A stretch of DNA of 64,000 nucleotides, taken from positions 496,001-560,000 of the forward strand of contig NZ_CP030118.1 of the NCBI RefSeq assembly GCF_006968745.1, written 5' to 3'. The DNA comes from Brasilonema sennae CENA114. GTDB taxonomy: Bacteria > Cyanobacteriota > Cyanobacteriia > Cyanobacteriales > Nostocaceae. The notes beneath the pieces are model-generated. The model made no database searches, had not been told where the DNA came from, and worked only from the letters and a program-made list of their open reading frames with translations. The position numbers and the translations under genes were made by a program. Of this stretch, positions 1 to 8,098 are shown piece after piece. Position 1 is the first letter of the stretch; every line of letters begins with the position of its first letter.

Positions 1-687
1 ACGATTCGCCAAGCGCGGCGGACGGTGGAACCAGATCCTGTGGCGGCGGCGGTACTAGCAGAATTAGCTGGTGCAGATGGTATTACGGCGCATTTACGGG
101 AAGATAGGCGACATATTCAAGAACGGGATGTGCGTCTGTTACGACAAACAGTGAGAACGCATCTGAATTTGGAGATGGCGGCGACAGATGAAATGGTTGG
201 TATTGCCCTGGATATCAAACCCGATTACGTTACTTTAGTACCCGAAAAGCGAGAAGAAGTCACCACAGAAGGCGGACTAGATATTGCTGGTCAGATTGAT
301 AGAATAGGACAGGTAGTTGATAAATTGCAAAGCGCTGGTATTCCTGTCAGTCTATTTATTGACGCTGAATTAGCACAAATAGAAGCATCTGTCAAGGTGC
401 AAGCAAAGTTTATTGAGCTACACACTGGGCAATATGCTGAGGCTAAGGATGAAACTAGCCGCGAGCAGGAATTAGCCTTGCTATCCAAAGGGTGTGAGCA
501 AGCAATAAATGCAGGGCTACGAGTGAATGCTGGACATGGACTCACTTACTGGAACGTCTATTCTCTCGCTAATTTGCCAGGGATGGAAGAACTAAATATT
601 GGGCACACGATTGTTAGCCGCGCCGCACTTGTTGGTATGGAAAGAGCAGTCCGTGAGATGAAATTAGCAATGCGGGGTCAACTATAA
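1..687 (+). CDS. pdxJ: Pyridoxine 5'-phosphate synthase PdxJ (5' end outside window)
   Basis: PdxJ condenses 1-deoxyxylulose 5-phosphate with 3-amino-2-oxopropyl phosphate to make pyridoxine 5'-phosphate in the DXP-dependent vitamin B6 pathway, in the cytoplasm. The frame is open from base 1 (T-I-R-Q-A-R-R-T), so the true start lies upstream; the GTG at position 25 is an internal valine. Recognisable family blocks are DPVAAA, the HLREDRRHI loop, a NLEMA strand and a [10 protein letters not shown] stretch near the C-terminus. About 228 residues are visible, against roughly 240 in the family, so only about a dozen are missing. Nothing suggests damage. Confidence 0.95.
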   Translation, partial: TIRQARRTVEPDPVAAAVLAELAGADGITAHLREDRRHIQERDVRLLRQTVRTHLNLEMAATDEMVGIALDIKPDYVTLVPEKREEVTTEGGLDIAGQIDRIGQVVDKLQSAGIPVSLFIDAELAQIEASVKVQAKFIELHTGQYAEAKDETSREQELALLSKGCEQAINAGLRVNAGHGLTYWNVYSLANLPGMEELNIGHTIVSRAALVGMERAVREMKLAMRGQL

Positions 688-802
688 CAACAATCAGCAA
701 GCAACTAACAGTATAATATAACGATTTTGGGGTTCGACTGCGTAAATCCAAAAAGTCTTTGGTATGTTCAAGACAGAGATTATTTTCTGACCATAATTTA
801 TT

Positions 803-1498
803 ATGAGCGCAACACAGTCGAACGATACTCCAGTTTGGGTACAAGATAGAGACACAGTGATCGCACATAGTCCTGACGCCCAGTGGCGCTATCAAACCCC
901 TCCAGATTACTCTCGCTCAAAAGAAAATCTTGCGAAACAAAGTACATACAACTACGCCGAAGGTTCACTAGAGGCAATTGTCCAAAACTTAGTCAGAACT
1001 TTTGAAATGGAAGCATCGTTCAAAACCAATCCACAGCAGTGGTTGTCGGTTGTGAACGAACAGTTTCGTATGAGTAGTAATGGTGGTCCTGCTTATACAG
1101 CGTCAGATGTGGTCAAGGCTGGCACTTATAATTTATTTATTGGTGATACAGAAGAATACAAGGCTTCTGAGGAAGACTTTGAATCATCAGCCAACCTTTT
1201 CCATACAGCATTTCCCCAAGGATTTCTGTGGGAAGTGCTTGAGGTTTATTCGGGTCCACCAAATGTTACATTTAAATGGCGACACTGGGGAACTTTTAAT
1301 GGTTCATACAAGGACTATACACCAACAGGAGAGACAGTAGAGGTCATCGGTATAAGCTTGGCGCGTGTTACTGATGATTTGAAAGTTCTTTCTATTGAAC
1401 ACTACTTCGACAACAGTCTGTTTCTCAAAAAGCTAACAAACGGTCAAAAACAAACAACTGGCGAACAGCAGGAAGGTGGTTGTCCGTTCCATTCCTAA
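803..1498 (+). CDS. Pathogen-related-protein-like, SnoaL/NTF2-fold protein
   Basis: A 231-residue soluble protein with no signal peptide. Its blocks WRYQTPPDY, FEMEASFK, FPQGFLWEVLEVYSGPP and FKWRHWG match, from memory, the plant and fungal 'pathogen-related protein' family (barley PRP type), which has a SnoaL-like/NTF2-like cone fold; its biochemical role is unknown. The C-terminus ends in GGCPFHS, a short Cys-Pro motif. It lies 115 bases after pdxJ and is followed by a perfect hairpin before ycf54, so it is probably its own transcription unit. No catalytic residues can be assigned. Family assignment is fairly firm; function is unknown. Confidence 0.7.
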   Translation: MSATQSNDTPVWVQDRDTVIAHSPDAQWRYQTPPDYSRSKENLAKQSTYNYAEGSLEAIVQNLVRTFEMEASFKTNPQQWLSVVNEQFRMSSNGGPAYTASDVVKAGTYNLFIGDTEEYKASEEDFESSANLFHTAFPQGFLWEVLEVYSGPPNVTFKWRHWGTFNGSYKDYTPTGETVEVIGISLARVTDDLKVLSIEHYFDNSLFLKKLTNGQKQTTGEQQEGGCPFHS

Positions 1499-1517
1499 AT
1501 CAGGTACTCTATATTTT

Positions 1518-1566
1518 AGTTATTGTGTAGGACACAGCGCAATCCTCTGTGTCCTACACAATAACT
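1518..1566. repeat. Perfect 20-bp inverted repeat with 9-base loop upstream of ycf54
   Basis: The arms 1518-1537 and 1547-1566 are exact reverse complements and include TAGGACACAG/CTGTGTCCTA. The hairpin sits between the pathogen-related-like gene and ycf54, ending about 8 bases before the ycf54 ribosome-binding site. There is no T-tract after either arm, so it is not a clear intrinsic terminator; it could be a repeat element or an mRNA structure. Confidence 0.85.
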
Positions 1567-1585
1567 AGATTAACAAAGGATGAAA

Positions 1586-1915
1586 ATGCAAACATATTAT
1601 TACATTTTGGCGAGTCAACGGTTTCTCCTGGAACAAGAACCGATGGAGGAAGTTCTCAAGGAACGCACTCGTCACTACCACGAACAAGAAAAAGAAATTG
1701 ATTTTTGGGTGGTTAAGCAACCAGCTTTTCTGGAAGCATCCCAAATGTCACAAGCGAAGGCAAAATGCCCCCAGCCAGCAGTAGCGATTATCTCCACGAA
1801 TCCCCAATTTATTACCTGGCTGAAACTTCGATTAGAATATGTCCTGACAGGCGAATTTCAAGCTCCTTCACCAGAAATTCCTGATGCTTTGGCATCTCTG
1901 GCTGCCGTATCTTAA
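1586..1915 (+). CDS. ycf54: Ycf54 (Mg-protoporphyrin monomethylester cyclase subunit/assembly factor)
   Basis: Ycf54 supports the aerobic Mg-protoporphyrin IX monomethylester oxidative cyclase that builds ring E of chlorophyll; it binds the catalytic AcsF/CycI subunit. The sequence opens with QTYYYILASQRF and contains ERTRHYHEQ, KEIDFWVV, KCPQPAVAIIST and TWLKLRLEYVLTGEF, all hallmarks of the family, at the usual length near 110 residues. I prefer the ATG at 1586 to the one at 1580: the AAAGGA at 1574-1579 directly abuts the earlier ATG but is correctly spaced for the later one, and homologues start M-x-T-Y-Y-Y. A perfect hairpin lies just upstream. Confidence 0.93.
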   Translation: MQTYYYILASQRFLLEQEPMEEVLKERTRHYHEQEKEIDFWVVKQPAFLEASQMSQAKAKCPQPAVAIISTNPQFITWLKLRLEYVLTGEFQAPSPEIPDALASLAAVS

Positions 1916-1925
1916 TGTATGATAA

Positions 1926-2150
1926 TTAGTCATTAGTGAGACCAGTGCTGCGGGAGGGGAGCCACTGCGTTGGAGAGCCCGCGCTGCAGGAGGGTCTCCC
2001 TCCGTAGGCGTCTGGCGTCCGGGTTTCCCGGCTTGTTCGCATGATTGCGTCTCCCCTTGGGAGATAGCATGTGGCGTTTTCCCGACAGCCAGGCATCTGG
2101 CGAACCCGAAGGGTCATTAGTTATTGGACTATAAACTACTGACTAATAGC
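1926..2150. repeat. Mosaic of short palindromic GC-rich repeats
   Basis: This gene-free stretch after ycf54 is built of GC-rich blocks typical of cyanobacterial dispersed repeats, such as gagcccgcgctgcaggag, cgtctggcgtccggg and gcgaacccgaaggg. A related gaacccgaaggg block occurs near 51195-51210. The open frame on the minus strand over it has the composition of the repeats and is not believable as a protein. No regulatory element could be identified. Confidence 0.6.
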
Positions 2151-2153
2151 TAC

Positions 2154-2268
2154 TATAGGATTCCTATTTGATTTTTGAACGGAACTCAGTAAAGTTTATC
2201 TTCTCAGTTAAGCGTTAAGCGTTCCCTACCTCAACTAGTAACTTCGTAAACCAAACCGGATTCCTATA
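2154..2268. mobile_element. MITE copy 1 (115 bp, TATAGGA-type inverted ends)
   Basis: The element begins TATAGGATTCC and ends GGATTCCTATA, with imperfect terminal inverted repeats of about 23 bp (TATAGGA-TCC--TTTG-TTT). The core holds two copies of the heptamer GTTAAGC followed by GTTCCCTACCTCAAC. A second copy with the same ends is at 8099-8212, and a 23-base piece of the core recurs at 31756-31778. Terminal TA would fit a TA target duplication as made by IS630/Tc1-mariner transposases, and an IS630-type transposase remnant lies beside copy 2. No coding capacity. Confidence 0.7.
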
Positions 2269-2305
2269 AATACATTAATTTTTATCAAAAAACTAAGAAA
2301 AGTTT

Positions 2306-3037
2306 ATGTATAAGAGTGTTGTTCAGAAATTTCAGATATCAAATACTTTAGTGAGTAGTTTCTTGCTAGCTATTGTTGGGTTAAGTGCTAGCATCAATTC
2401 TGCTTCTGCTCAACAACAAAATATTCCTGTCTGTCAACCTCCCAATTTGGGTGAGTATCTTTTGTTAGTCAGTAGTCCCACTACAGAGAATCAGAAGCAG
2501 TTACGTCAAGCTTTACCGTCTAACACTAAGATAAGCACTTGTAGATATATCAAAAATACAGTCACACGAATTGGTGGGTTTAACAAGATAGATGATGCTA
2601 ATAGTTGGGCGAGGTATATCAAGAATATAGTCGGGTTATCTGCTTTTGTCTCTACTCGACCGTCATCAGAAGTGGCACAGAAACCCTCTACGGTGGCACA
2701 GAAACCGCCCACCGCAACACAAAAACCGCCCACCGCAACACAAAAACCACCTACTCAGACAGTAAGCAGCTATAAACCCGAACGTTTGGGAGAGGGTTTG
2801 GCTGTATTAGTAGATTACTATAACCGTCCTGAAATGGCGAACAAAGTACGGGAAGTCGTTAAGGGAGACGTAGGTTTTGTTTCCTACGGAGAACGTCCTT
2901 ATTTGCTGGCGGTTTACACGACGAATCAAAAAGAAGCATACAGCACACTGCAAAAGTTGAGCGAACGAGGTTTTTTTGCCGTAGTTGTAGATAGTCGCAA
3001 AGTTATGCTACTGCGCTCATCTGTGCGTTTGCAGTAG
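2306..3037 (+). CDS. Exported protein with two SPOR-like domains
   Basis: A 243-residue protein with an N-terminal signal peptide (hydrophobic stretch about residues 14-30, then SASA-QQ). Residues about 45-118 (GEYLLLVSS...ISTCRYIKN...GGFNKIDDANSWARYIK) and about 162-235 (GEGLAVLVDYYNRPEMANKVRE...PYLLAVYTTNQKEAYSTLQKL) both resemble SPOR/sporulation-related modules, which bind denuded peptidoglycan in other bacteria. They are joined by a Pro/Thr/Gln linker made of heptapeptide repeats (PPTATQK). The ATG follows a plausible AAGAAAAG. Likely periplasmic and envelope-associated; the exact role is unknown. Confidence 0.6.
   Translation: MYKSVVQKFQISNTLVSSFLLAIVGLSASINSASAQQQNIPVCQPPNLGEYLLLVSSPTTENQKQLRQALPSNTKISTCRYIKNTVTRIGGFNKIDDANSWARYIKNIVGLSAFVSTRPSSEVAQKPSTVAQKPPTATQKPPTATQKPPTQTVSSYKPERLGEGLAVLVDYYNRPEMANKVREVVKGDVGFVSYGERPYLLAVYTTNQKEAYSTLQKLSERGFFAVVVDSRKVMLLRSSVRLQ
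2677..2757 (+). repeat. In-gene 21-bp minisatellite encoding PPTATQK repeats
   Basis: Nearly identical 21-base units (ccgcccaccgcaacacaaaa type) lie within the SPOR-like gene, preceded by two diverged units coding VAQKPST/VAQKPPT. They make the Pro-rich interdomain linker. Because the unit is a multiple of three, copy changes would alter linker length without a frameshift. Confidence 0.75.
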
Positions 3038-3071
3038 CTTGGAGCAAAATACAGTCAGGTTTTTTGGTTGA

Positions 3072-3545
3072 TTATGGACTGACAACCAACACGCCGGTTG
3101 ATTTAGCCAACCACGAGATAGTTATACCCAACGCCGAACCAACAATCACCTGGACAGGTGTATGTCCCAGTAATTCTTTGAGGCGATCGCCATCAAACTC
3201 TGGGTGTTCGTGAAACAATTCATCAATCATCTGATTAAGGATACGGGCTTGCTTTCCAGCAGCTTGACGAACTCCTGCGGCGTCATACATGACGATAATC
3301 GCAAAAACCATTGCCAGTGCAAATTCCGCAGAACCCCAACCAAGAGTTTGCCCGACTCCAGTTGCAAGAGCTGTTACTAGTGCAGAATGTGCACTAGGCA
3401 TTCCTCCAGTTGTGACTAAAACTCTAACATTTAGCTTACGATTCTTGAGTAGTTCGATGACAAGCTTTAATGCTTGAGCCATCAAACAAGCTCCTAAAGC
3501 AACCCACAACACTCGGTTTTCTAATATGTCGCCTATATCCTGCAT
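3072..3545 (-). CDS. Divergent PAP2-family membrane protein (YuiD-like)
   Basis: A 157-residue membrane protein of the divergent PAP2 / 'acid phosphatase-vanadium haloperoxidase related' family. Signatures include LVTTGGMPSAHSALVTALATG, VMYDAAGVRQAAGKQA and NQMIDELFHEH, with hydrophobic segments at both ends. I chose the ATG at 3545: the open frame runs 36 codons further upstream, but that extension is built from AT-rich tgaatgatgaattatg repeats and looks non-coding, while MQDIGDILENRVLW is the usual family start. The gene follows crtE on the same strand, suggesting folD-crtE-PAP2 cotranscription. Whether it is an active lipid phosphatase is not established. Confidence 0.82.
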   Translation of the reverse strand: MQDIGDILENRVLWVALGACLMAQALKLVIELLKNRKLNVRVLVTTGGMPSAHSALVTALATGVGQTLGWGSAEFALAMVFAIIVMYDAAGVRQAAGKQARILNQMIDELFHEHPEFDGDRLKELLGHTPVQVIVGSALGITISWLAKSTGVLVVSP

Positions 3546-3664
3546 GCTATTTTGATCAGATGAAAAGTTATGAGTTGTGAATGATGAATTATGAACAGAG
3601 ATATGAATTCTGAATGACATATTATATAATGCCCTGCTTATATCATTCATCATTCATGATTTAT

Positions 3665-4591
3665 TTAATTTTTACGACTCGTGATAAAGTGTGCTAATTC
3701 CTTTAATGGCAAAGCTTTATCTCCAAAAGATTCTAATTCTGCACAAGCTTCCTCTACAAGCTGCTGAGCTTTTTGTTTTGATTCTTCGAGTCCCCAAAGA
3801 CTAGGATACGTCACTTTTTGAGCCTGTAGGTCTTTACCAGCAGTTTTGCCCAATTGCTCGTCGGTTTGAGTGATATCTAGAATGTCATCAATAATTTGAA
3901 AAGCAAGCCCAATATTTTCGGAATAGTGAGACAGCCGCTGCACTTCTGTTGATGATGCTCCTGCTATTATCCCACCACAGACAACACAAGCTTCTAAAAG
4001 AGCACCTGTTTTGTGCCGATGAATGAAATTCAACGTTTCTACCGAGATATCTGTCTTTCCTTCTGACTCTAAATCAAGCACTTGACCACCAACCAAGCCT
4101 GTAGCTCCCGTCGCATGACCCAAACGAGCAATAACCTGTACAACTCGCTCTAGTGGTACATTATGAGTCTGAGTGACTACATACTCAAATGCGTAGGCTA
4201 ACAACCCGTCCCCAGCTAAAATCGCAATGTCATCACCATAAACTTTGTGATTTGTCAACTTACCGCGACGGTAATCATCATTATCCATTGCTGGCAAGTC
4301 GTCGTGAATGAGCGACATTGTGTGGATCATCTCCACAGCACAAGCGGTAGCCATTGCCATATCAATGGTACCACCCATCATCTCACAGGCCGCAAGGCAA
4401 AGAATAGGGCGCAAACGTTTACCTCCAGCCATGAGCGAGTAGCGCATTGCTTCGTAAATCTTTTCTGGATAACGGATGGAAATAGATTTATCCAAAGCAG
4501 CTTCACAAAGGTTTTGTCGCTCTTTGAGATAAGCTCGTAAGTCAAATTTGGCTTGCTGTGGAGTTTTTTGAATGTTATCAGCTGTTACCAT
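3665..4591 (-). CDS. crtE: Geranylgeranyl diphosphate synthase CrtE
   Basis: A 308-residue trans-isoprenyl diphosphate synthase that extends IPP/DMAPP to C20 GGPP for carotenoids, the chlorophyll phytyl tail and quinones. The first Asp-rich motif ([13 protein letters not shown], about residue 93-105) and second ([11 protein letters not shown], about 232-242) are intact, as are GGKRLRP and the [11 protein letters not shown] block. The length fits the cyanobacterial enzyme. It lies downstream of folD and just upstream of the PAP2-type gene, all on the minus strand. ATG at 4591. Confidence 0.95.
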   Translation of the reverse strand: MVTADNIQKTPQQAKFDLRAYLKERQNLCEAALDKSISIRYPEKIYEAMRYSLMAGGKRLRPILCLAACEMMGGTIDMAMATACAVEMIHTMSLIHDDLPAMDNDDYRRGKLTNHKVYGDDIAILAGDGLLAYAFEYVVTQTHNVPLERVVQVIARLGHATGATGLVGGQVLDLESEGKTDISVETLNFIHRHKTGALLEACVVCGGIIAGASSTEVQRLSHYSENIGLAFQIIDDILDITQTDEQLGKTAGKDLQAQKVTYPSLWGLEESKQKAQQLVEEACAELESFGDKALPLKELAHFITSRKN

Positions 4592-4704
4592 TCTTAAATT
4601 CCTTAGTGTTGTGTTATATACGTAACAATTTTACGGGAAAGAGTCATCCATCATTCGTTATTCGTCATTTGTTACGTTTTTAACAAATGACAAATGACAT
4701 ATTC

Positions 4705-5583
4705 CTAACTATGGGAGCGTTGGCTATAGCTATTCACCGTATTTTGTAGCAACATAGCTACAGTCATCGGACCAACACCACCGGGAACTGGTGTGATAAA
4801 TTCCGCAACACCAGCAATTGACTCAAAGTGGACATCACCAACCAGACGACTTTCACCGCTTGAGTGTGTCACACGATTTATGCCTACATCTACCACAACA
4901 GCACCCGGTTTCACCATCTCAGCAGTAATGAGTCCTGGACGACCTGCTGCTGCAATTAGAATATCAGCATTTGTGGTGATGGACTGCAAAGAGTGCGATC
5001 GCGAATGAGCCACAGTCACAGTCGCATCAGCCTCTAGCAGCATCAAAGCCAGTGGTTTGCCTACCAAAATACTGCGTCCTACCACTACCGCATGCTTTCC
5101 GCTCAAAGGAATACCATATTCCTGCAACAGCCGCATAACTCCCGCTGGAGTGCAGCTACGTAAACCAGGTTCTCCTCGCACCAGTCGCCCTAAGTTAATT
5201 GGGTGCAGTCCATCAGCGTCTTTGTCTGGCGCGATTTGATGCAAAAGCGTTACAGCATCCAAGTGGTTAGGTAAAGGTAATTGCACGAGAATACCATCGA
5301 CTCTTTGATCATGATTGAGTTCTGCAATCACTTGTTCTAGTTCTGCTTGAGTCGTTTGTGTGGGAAAATGCTTGCCAAAAGAGTCAATACCCACTTTCTG
5401 GCAAGCTCGTTCTTTGCCCCGTACGTAAGCTGCTGAGGCTGGGTTATCACCCACCATCAGCACTGCTAAACCTGGCGGGCGTCCTATTTTGGGTTGCAAT
5501 TGTGTAATCGCAGCACAAAGTTCTTGCTGAATTTTGTTAGCTAAAGCTTTACCATCAAGGAGTTTGGCCGTTTTTGTTTCCAT
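4705..5583 (-). CDS. folD: Bifunctional methylenetetrahydrofolate dehydrogenase/cyclohydrolase FolD
   Basis: FolD interconverts 5,10-methylene-, methenyl- and 10-formyl-tetrahydrofolate with NADP in one-carbon metabolism. The 292 residues carry the diagnostic [17 protein letters not shown] block with the catalytic lysine, the QLPLP substrate loop, [15 protein letters not shown], the nucleotide-binding [14 protein letters not shown] and the C-terminal [14 protein letters not shown]. Length is normal. It is the first gene of a likely folD-crtE-PAP2 minus-strand group, with 113 bases between folD and crtE that contain a small acaaatgac inverted repeat. Confidence 0.95.
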   Translation of the reverse strand: METKTAKLLDGKALANKIQQELCAAITQLQPKIGRPPGLAVLMVGDNPASAAYVRGKERACQKVGIDSFGKHFPTQTTQAELEQVIAELNHDQRVDGILVQLPLPNHLDAVTLLHQIAPDKDADGLHPINLGRLVRGEPGLRSCTPAGVMRLLQEYGIPLSGKHAVVVGRSILVGKPLALMLLEADATVTVAHSRSHSLQSITTNADILIAAAGRPGLITAEMVKPGAVVVDVGINRVTHSSGESRLVGDVHFESIAGVAEFITPVPGGVGPMTVAMLLQNTVNSYSQRSHS

Positions 5584-5639
5584 GATAATTCAAGAGAAGT
5601 ACGCAACGCGCCAAAGCGCGTTGCTATTTCATGATGATC

Positions 5640-6300
5640 TCGCAAAAGTGTGGAAACCGTGCGTCTTTAGACGACGGAGGAAACATGACGCGGCGTTATT
5701 TTTAGCCGTTTAAATATCTATGGAACCATTACCGCCTTGGGGTTACTTGAATCGGTGTACTTTTGCGATGTACTTTCAATGGGGCAGTTACCATTTCAAT
5801 TCGTTCGCCCTTTCGGGTTCGCCAGAACAAGCGTGAGGGAAACCAGGACTATGGCACAAAGTGCCACGCTGCTTTGAACAGTACTGGACTCACCTCTACG
5901 CATAACGGTTTTGCTCCGTAGAGCCTTCCCTTTGGACTACGCTCAAGGCAAGCCTTGCGGGAGTAAAGTTAGCCTAAACAATGTTATTGGTCGGTACCCT
6001 TACGGGTTGGCACTTCCTTCTCCCAAAGGGAGACGCCAAAGGCGAACAACGGGGGGAACCCCCAAGGCCGGAGTGCCTCAGTTTATCAAGAACACTGGCT
6101 TAACCCTCTAAACCTGTTTAATCTTTGATTTCTAGAGCTACAGACTGGCTTGCTTAACGGCACGCTGCGCGAACGTATCCGTAGGTAGGAACTTAAACAC
6201 TTGCCCAATAACGTAGTACACAAGGTACTGAGTCGGGTCAACTAATCCTAAGACTGGAGGCTAGAAGCCCCTAGCCTTTAGGCAGGGGTGTTGACGCTTT
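5640..6300. mobile_element. Candidate decayed IS200/IS605-superfamily (TnpB/IscB-type) element or its structured RNA
   Basis: A 940-base gap between folD and the TrkA-like gene has no credible coding frame but looks structured. It opens with a block reading gaaaccgtgcgtctttagac-gacggagg and closes with a hairpin (CCCCTaGCCT/AGGCaGGGG, 6269-6288) followed by tgttgacgc. That end resembles the right end and guide-RNA scaffold end of cyanobacterial TnpB/IscB-type elements. It also contains a palindromic repeat in reverse (ggcacgctgcgcgaacg, 6159-6175) that recurs elsewhere in the window. The assignment rests on resemblance only; a standalone structured RNA (HEARO-like) is an alternative. Confidence 0.3.
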
Positions 6301-6527
6301 CCTTGCAAGCAGCAAAACCACATTCATTATCTTCTCAGATTGGTTGTCTAAGAAGACTTTAGAAACCAGAATTAGTGAATGTTGCTTGTAGAAATTAAGC
6401 GCTGTACAAATTAACTATCATATGCATCACGAAATTTGGTTCTTTTCAGTGTTAACCATACCAAACTCTTTCACCTGCACAGTAGCTTGTAAAGTAAAGT
6501 AGAAGGCAAAAGTATCAAGAAGCAGTT

Positions 6528-7205
6528 ATGTACGTGCTAATTGGTGGAGCAGGTTTGGTAGGGTTGACTTTGGCACATAAATTGGTAGAACTAGGGCATA
6601 CCGTAGCTGTGATTGACTTTGATCCTAATGCTTGTCGCTATGCGCGCGAACAAGTAGGGGCAATGGCTTTTGAAGGCAGTGCTGTCAGTACAGAAGTGCT
6701 GTTAGAAGCTGGAATTCGTAAAGCCGACACTTTGGCAGCTGTCTTACGAAATGATGCCTTGAATTTGGCGATGGTAACTCTCGCCAAGCATTACCGTGTT
6801 CCCCACATTCTAACTCGGATGCGCCATTCCGATTTTGCAGAACCTTTTCGATTGGCAGGAGCTAATCATATCATCAGTACCATTGACTTAGCGGTTTCAA
6901 CAATGGTAAATGCCATTGAGTATCCGCAAGTTGAATCAATCATGCATTTTGAGCAGGGGCAGATTGAGGTGCTCAAACTTTTGATTCCAAATAATTGCTA
7001 TGTTGCTGGTCGTACAGTTGCCGAAGTTGCTCAAGATTCCCGGTTTCCTAATGGTTCTCTAATTATTGGCTATCAACCCCATCCCCACGAAGATTTGATG
7101 ATTCCTAACGGCAGTACAGTACTCGAACCTGATTCAACTGTGCTGATTGTGACTAAACCAGGGTCGTTACATCAAGTCATTGATTTTATTGAAGGTTGTA
7201 AATGA
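6528..7205 (+). CDS. TrkA-type (RCK/KTN) potassium channel/transport regulator
   Basis: A 225-residue cytoplasmic regulator with an N-terminal Rossmann RCK_N domain (residues 1-120: YVLIGGAGLVGLTLAHKL, then IDFDPNAC) that binds NAD(H) or ATP, and a C-terminal RCK_C domain (about 135-220: EVLKLLIPNNCYVAGRTVAEV...STVLIVTKPG). These proteins gate K+ uptake systems (TrkH/KtrB) or K+ channels. No membrane partner is adjacent, so the target transporter is unknown. The DUF3124 lipoprotein follows 9 bases after the stop, suggesting cotranscription. Confidence 0.85.
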   Translation: MYVLIGGAGLVGLTLAHKLVELGHTVAVIDFDPNACRYAREQVGAMAFEGSAVSTEVLLEAGIRKADTLAAVLRNDALNLAMVTLAKHYRVPHILTRMRHSDFAEPFRLAGANHIISTIDLAVSTMVNAIEYPQVESIMHFEQGQIEVLKLLIPNNCYVAGRTVAEVAQDSRFPNGSLIIGYQPHPHEDLMIPNGSTVLEPDSTVLIVTKPGSLHQVIDFIEGCK

Positions 7206-7214
7206 TTTTTTCTA

Positions 7215-7787
7215 ATGAAGCTATACCCAGTTTTTTATTTAGCGATCGCTCTTATTTTACTGACATCCTGCACATCACCACAGAATCCATCGCAGTCACA
7301 AGCTGATATGAGTCAGGGAAATCAATCTCAAAAGGTGGTAACTTTAGATAAAAATTTCAAGGCAGTGATGGGTGAAACTATTTATGTCCCTATCTACTCC
7401 CACATCTATCATGGCGATAATAAAAGAGTTTTCGATTTAGCAGCGACTCTGAGTATTCGTAATACTGATTTGACCAAGCCGATCATCATTACTTCTGTGC
7501 GCTACTATGACTCGAATGGCAAACAACTTAAACAGTATTTAGAGCGCCCAATTCAACTTGACGCCCTAGCTTCTACGGATTTTGTTGTAGATAGAACTGA
7601 CACTAGTGGAGGTGTTGGGGCTAACTTTATTGTCGAGTGGGTAGCCCAAACAAAAGTTTTTCAGCCCGTGGTTGAAGCAGTTATGATTGGTACTGATTTT
7701 CAGCAAGGTATTTCTTGGATTAGTCCTGGCAAGGTTATTAAAAGTCAAAGTAATTCTAAGCAATCATCTTCTGTACAGGGTTCTTGA
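7215..7787 (+). CDS. DUF3124 lipoprotein
   Basis: A 190-residue predicted lipoprotein: a hydrophobic N-terminus ending in LLTSC with the lipidated cysteine at residue 19, followed by a Ser/Gln-rich tether (about 20-45). The remainder (GETIYVPIYSHIYHGD, FDLAATLSIRNTDL, TSVRYYDSNGKQL, GANFIVEWVA) matches DUF3124, a beta-rich family of unknown function in cyanobacteria and proteobacteria. It follows the TrkA-like gene closely. Export and envelope anchoring are predicted; the function is unknown. Confidence 0.8.
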   Translation: MKLYPVFYLAIALILLTSCTSPQNPSQSQADMSQGNQSQKVVTLDKNFKAVMGETIYVPIYSHIYHGDNKRVFDLAATLSIRNTDLTKPIIITSVRYYDSNGKQLKQYLERPIQLDALASTDFVVDRTDTSGGVGANFIVEWVAQTKVFQPVVEAVMIGTDFQQGISWISPGKVIKSQSNSKQSSSVQGS

Positions 7788-7812
7788 AAGTGATCCACGA
7801 GCTGCACAAACC

Positions 7813-7959
7813 ATGAGCGACAAAAAGCTATCAACACGTCTATATCCAACCCGCATTGACATTCCTGCTGAGGCGCGCAAGCAAATTGTTGGAATTCTCA
7901 ACCAAACTTTAGCAGCGAGTTTGGATCTCAAAACCCAAGTTAATACCAATTCTCTATGA
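7813..7959 (+). pseudogene. Truncated dps (ferritin-like DNA-protection protein), N-terminal fragment
   Basis: The frame from the ATG at 7813 reads MSDKKLSTRLYPTRIDIPAE, then RKQIVGILNQTLAASLDLKTQV, which matches the N-terminus of cyanobacterial Dps/DpsA miniferritins as I remember them. It then departs from homology after about 43 codons and ends NTNSL-stop. The ferroxidase helices are missing entirely, so no functional miniferritin can be made. The break falls where the sequence changes to an IS630-type transposase remnant on the other strand. It is therefore a disrupted gene, not a small protein. Confidence 0.75.
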
Positions 7960-8085
7960 AGTTGCACTTAATAAAGCACAAATGATGTAATCCCATCCGC
8001 AAATCGATGCGATTGCTTCAGGAGATATAGAATCAAGAACCTGTTTTAGGTTCCGCCTTAATTCATCTAAATTAGTGCAATGTTC
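7954..8085 (-). pseudogene. IS630-family transposase, C-terminal remnant
   Basis: Reading the minus strand from 8085 gives 43 codons ending in TAG at 7954-7956: EHCTNLDELRRNLKQVLD, then SISPEAIASICGWDYIICAL. The ASICGWDYI-x-AL ending is typical of IS630-family transposases. The upstream portion is missing, with a stop just before the fragment and a MITE beginning at 8099. The TAATACCAATTCT at its 3' side resembles the terminal sequence of such elements, with TA at the junction with dps. It is the insertion that truncated dps, now itself decayed. Confidence 0.65.
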
Positions 8086-8098
8086 TTAAGACAATTCG

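Noticed and set aside
1926..2117. 63-codon minus-strand frame
   Set aside because: It is made of GC-rich palindromic repeat sequence, with no family features or ribosome site.
3546..3653. 36-codon N-terminal extension of the PAP2-type protein
   Set aside because: It is encoded by AT-rich gaatgatgaattatg repeats, and the family start MQDIGDILENRVLW lies at 3545.
5911..6111. 66-codon frame inside the folD-TrkA gap
   Set aside because: Composition follows the repeat/structured-RNA sequence; no domain, and no plausible start context.
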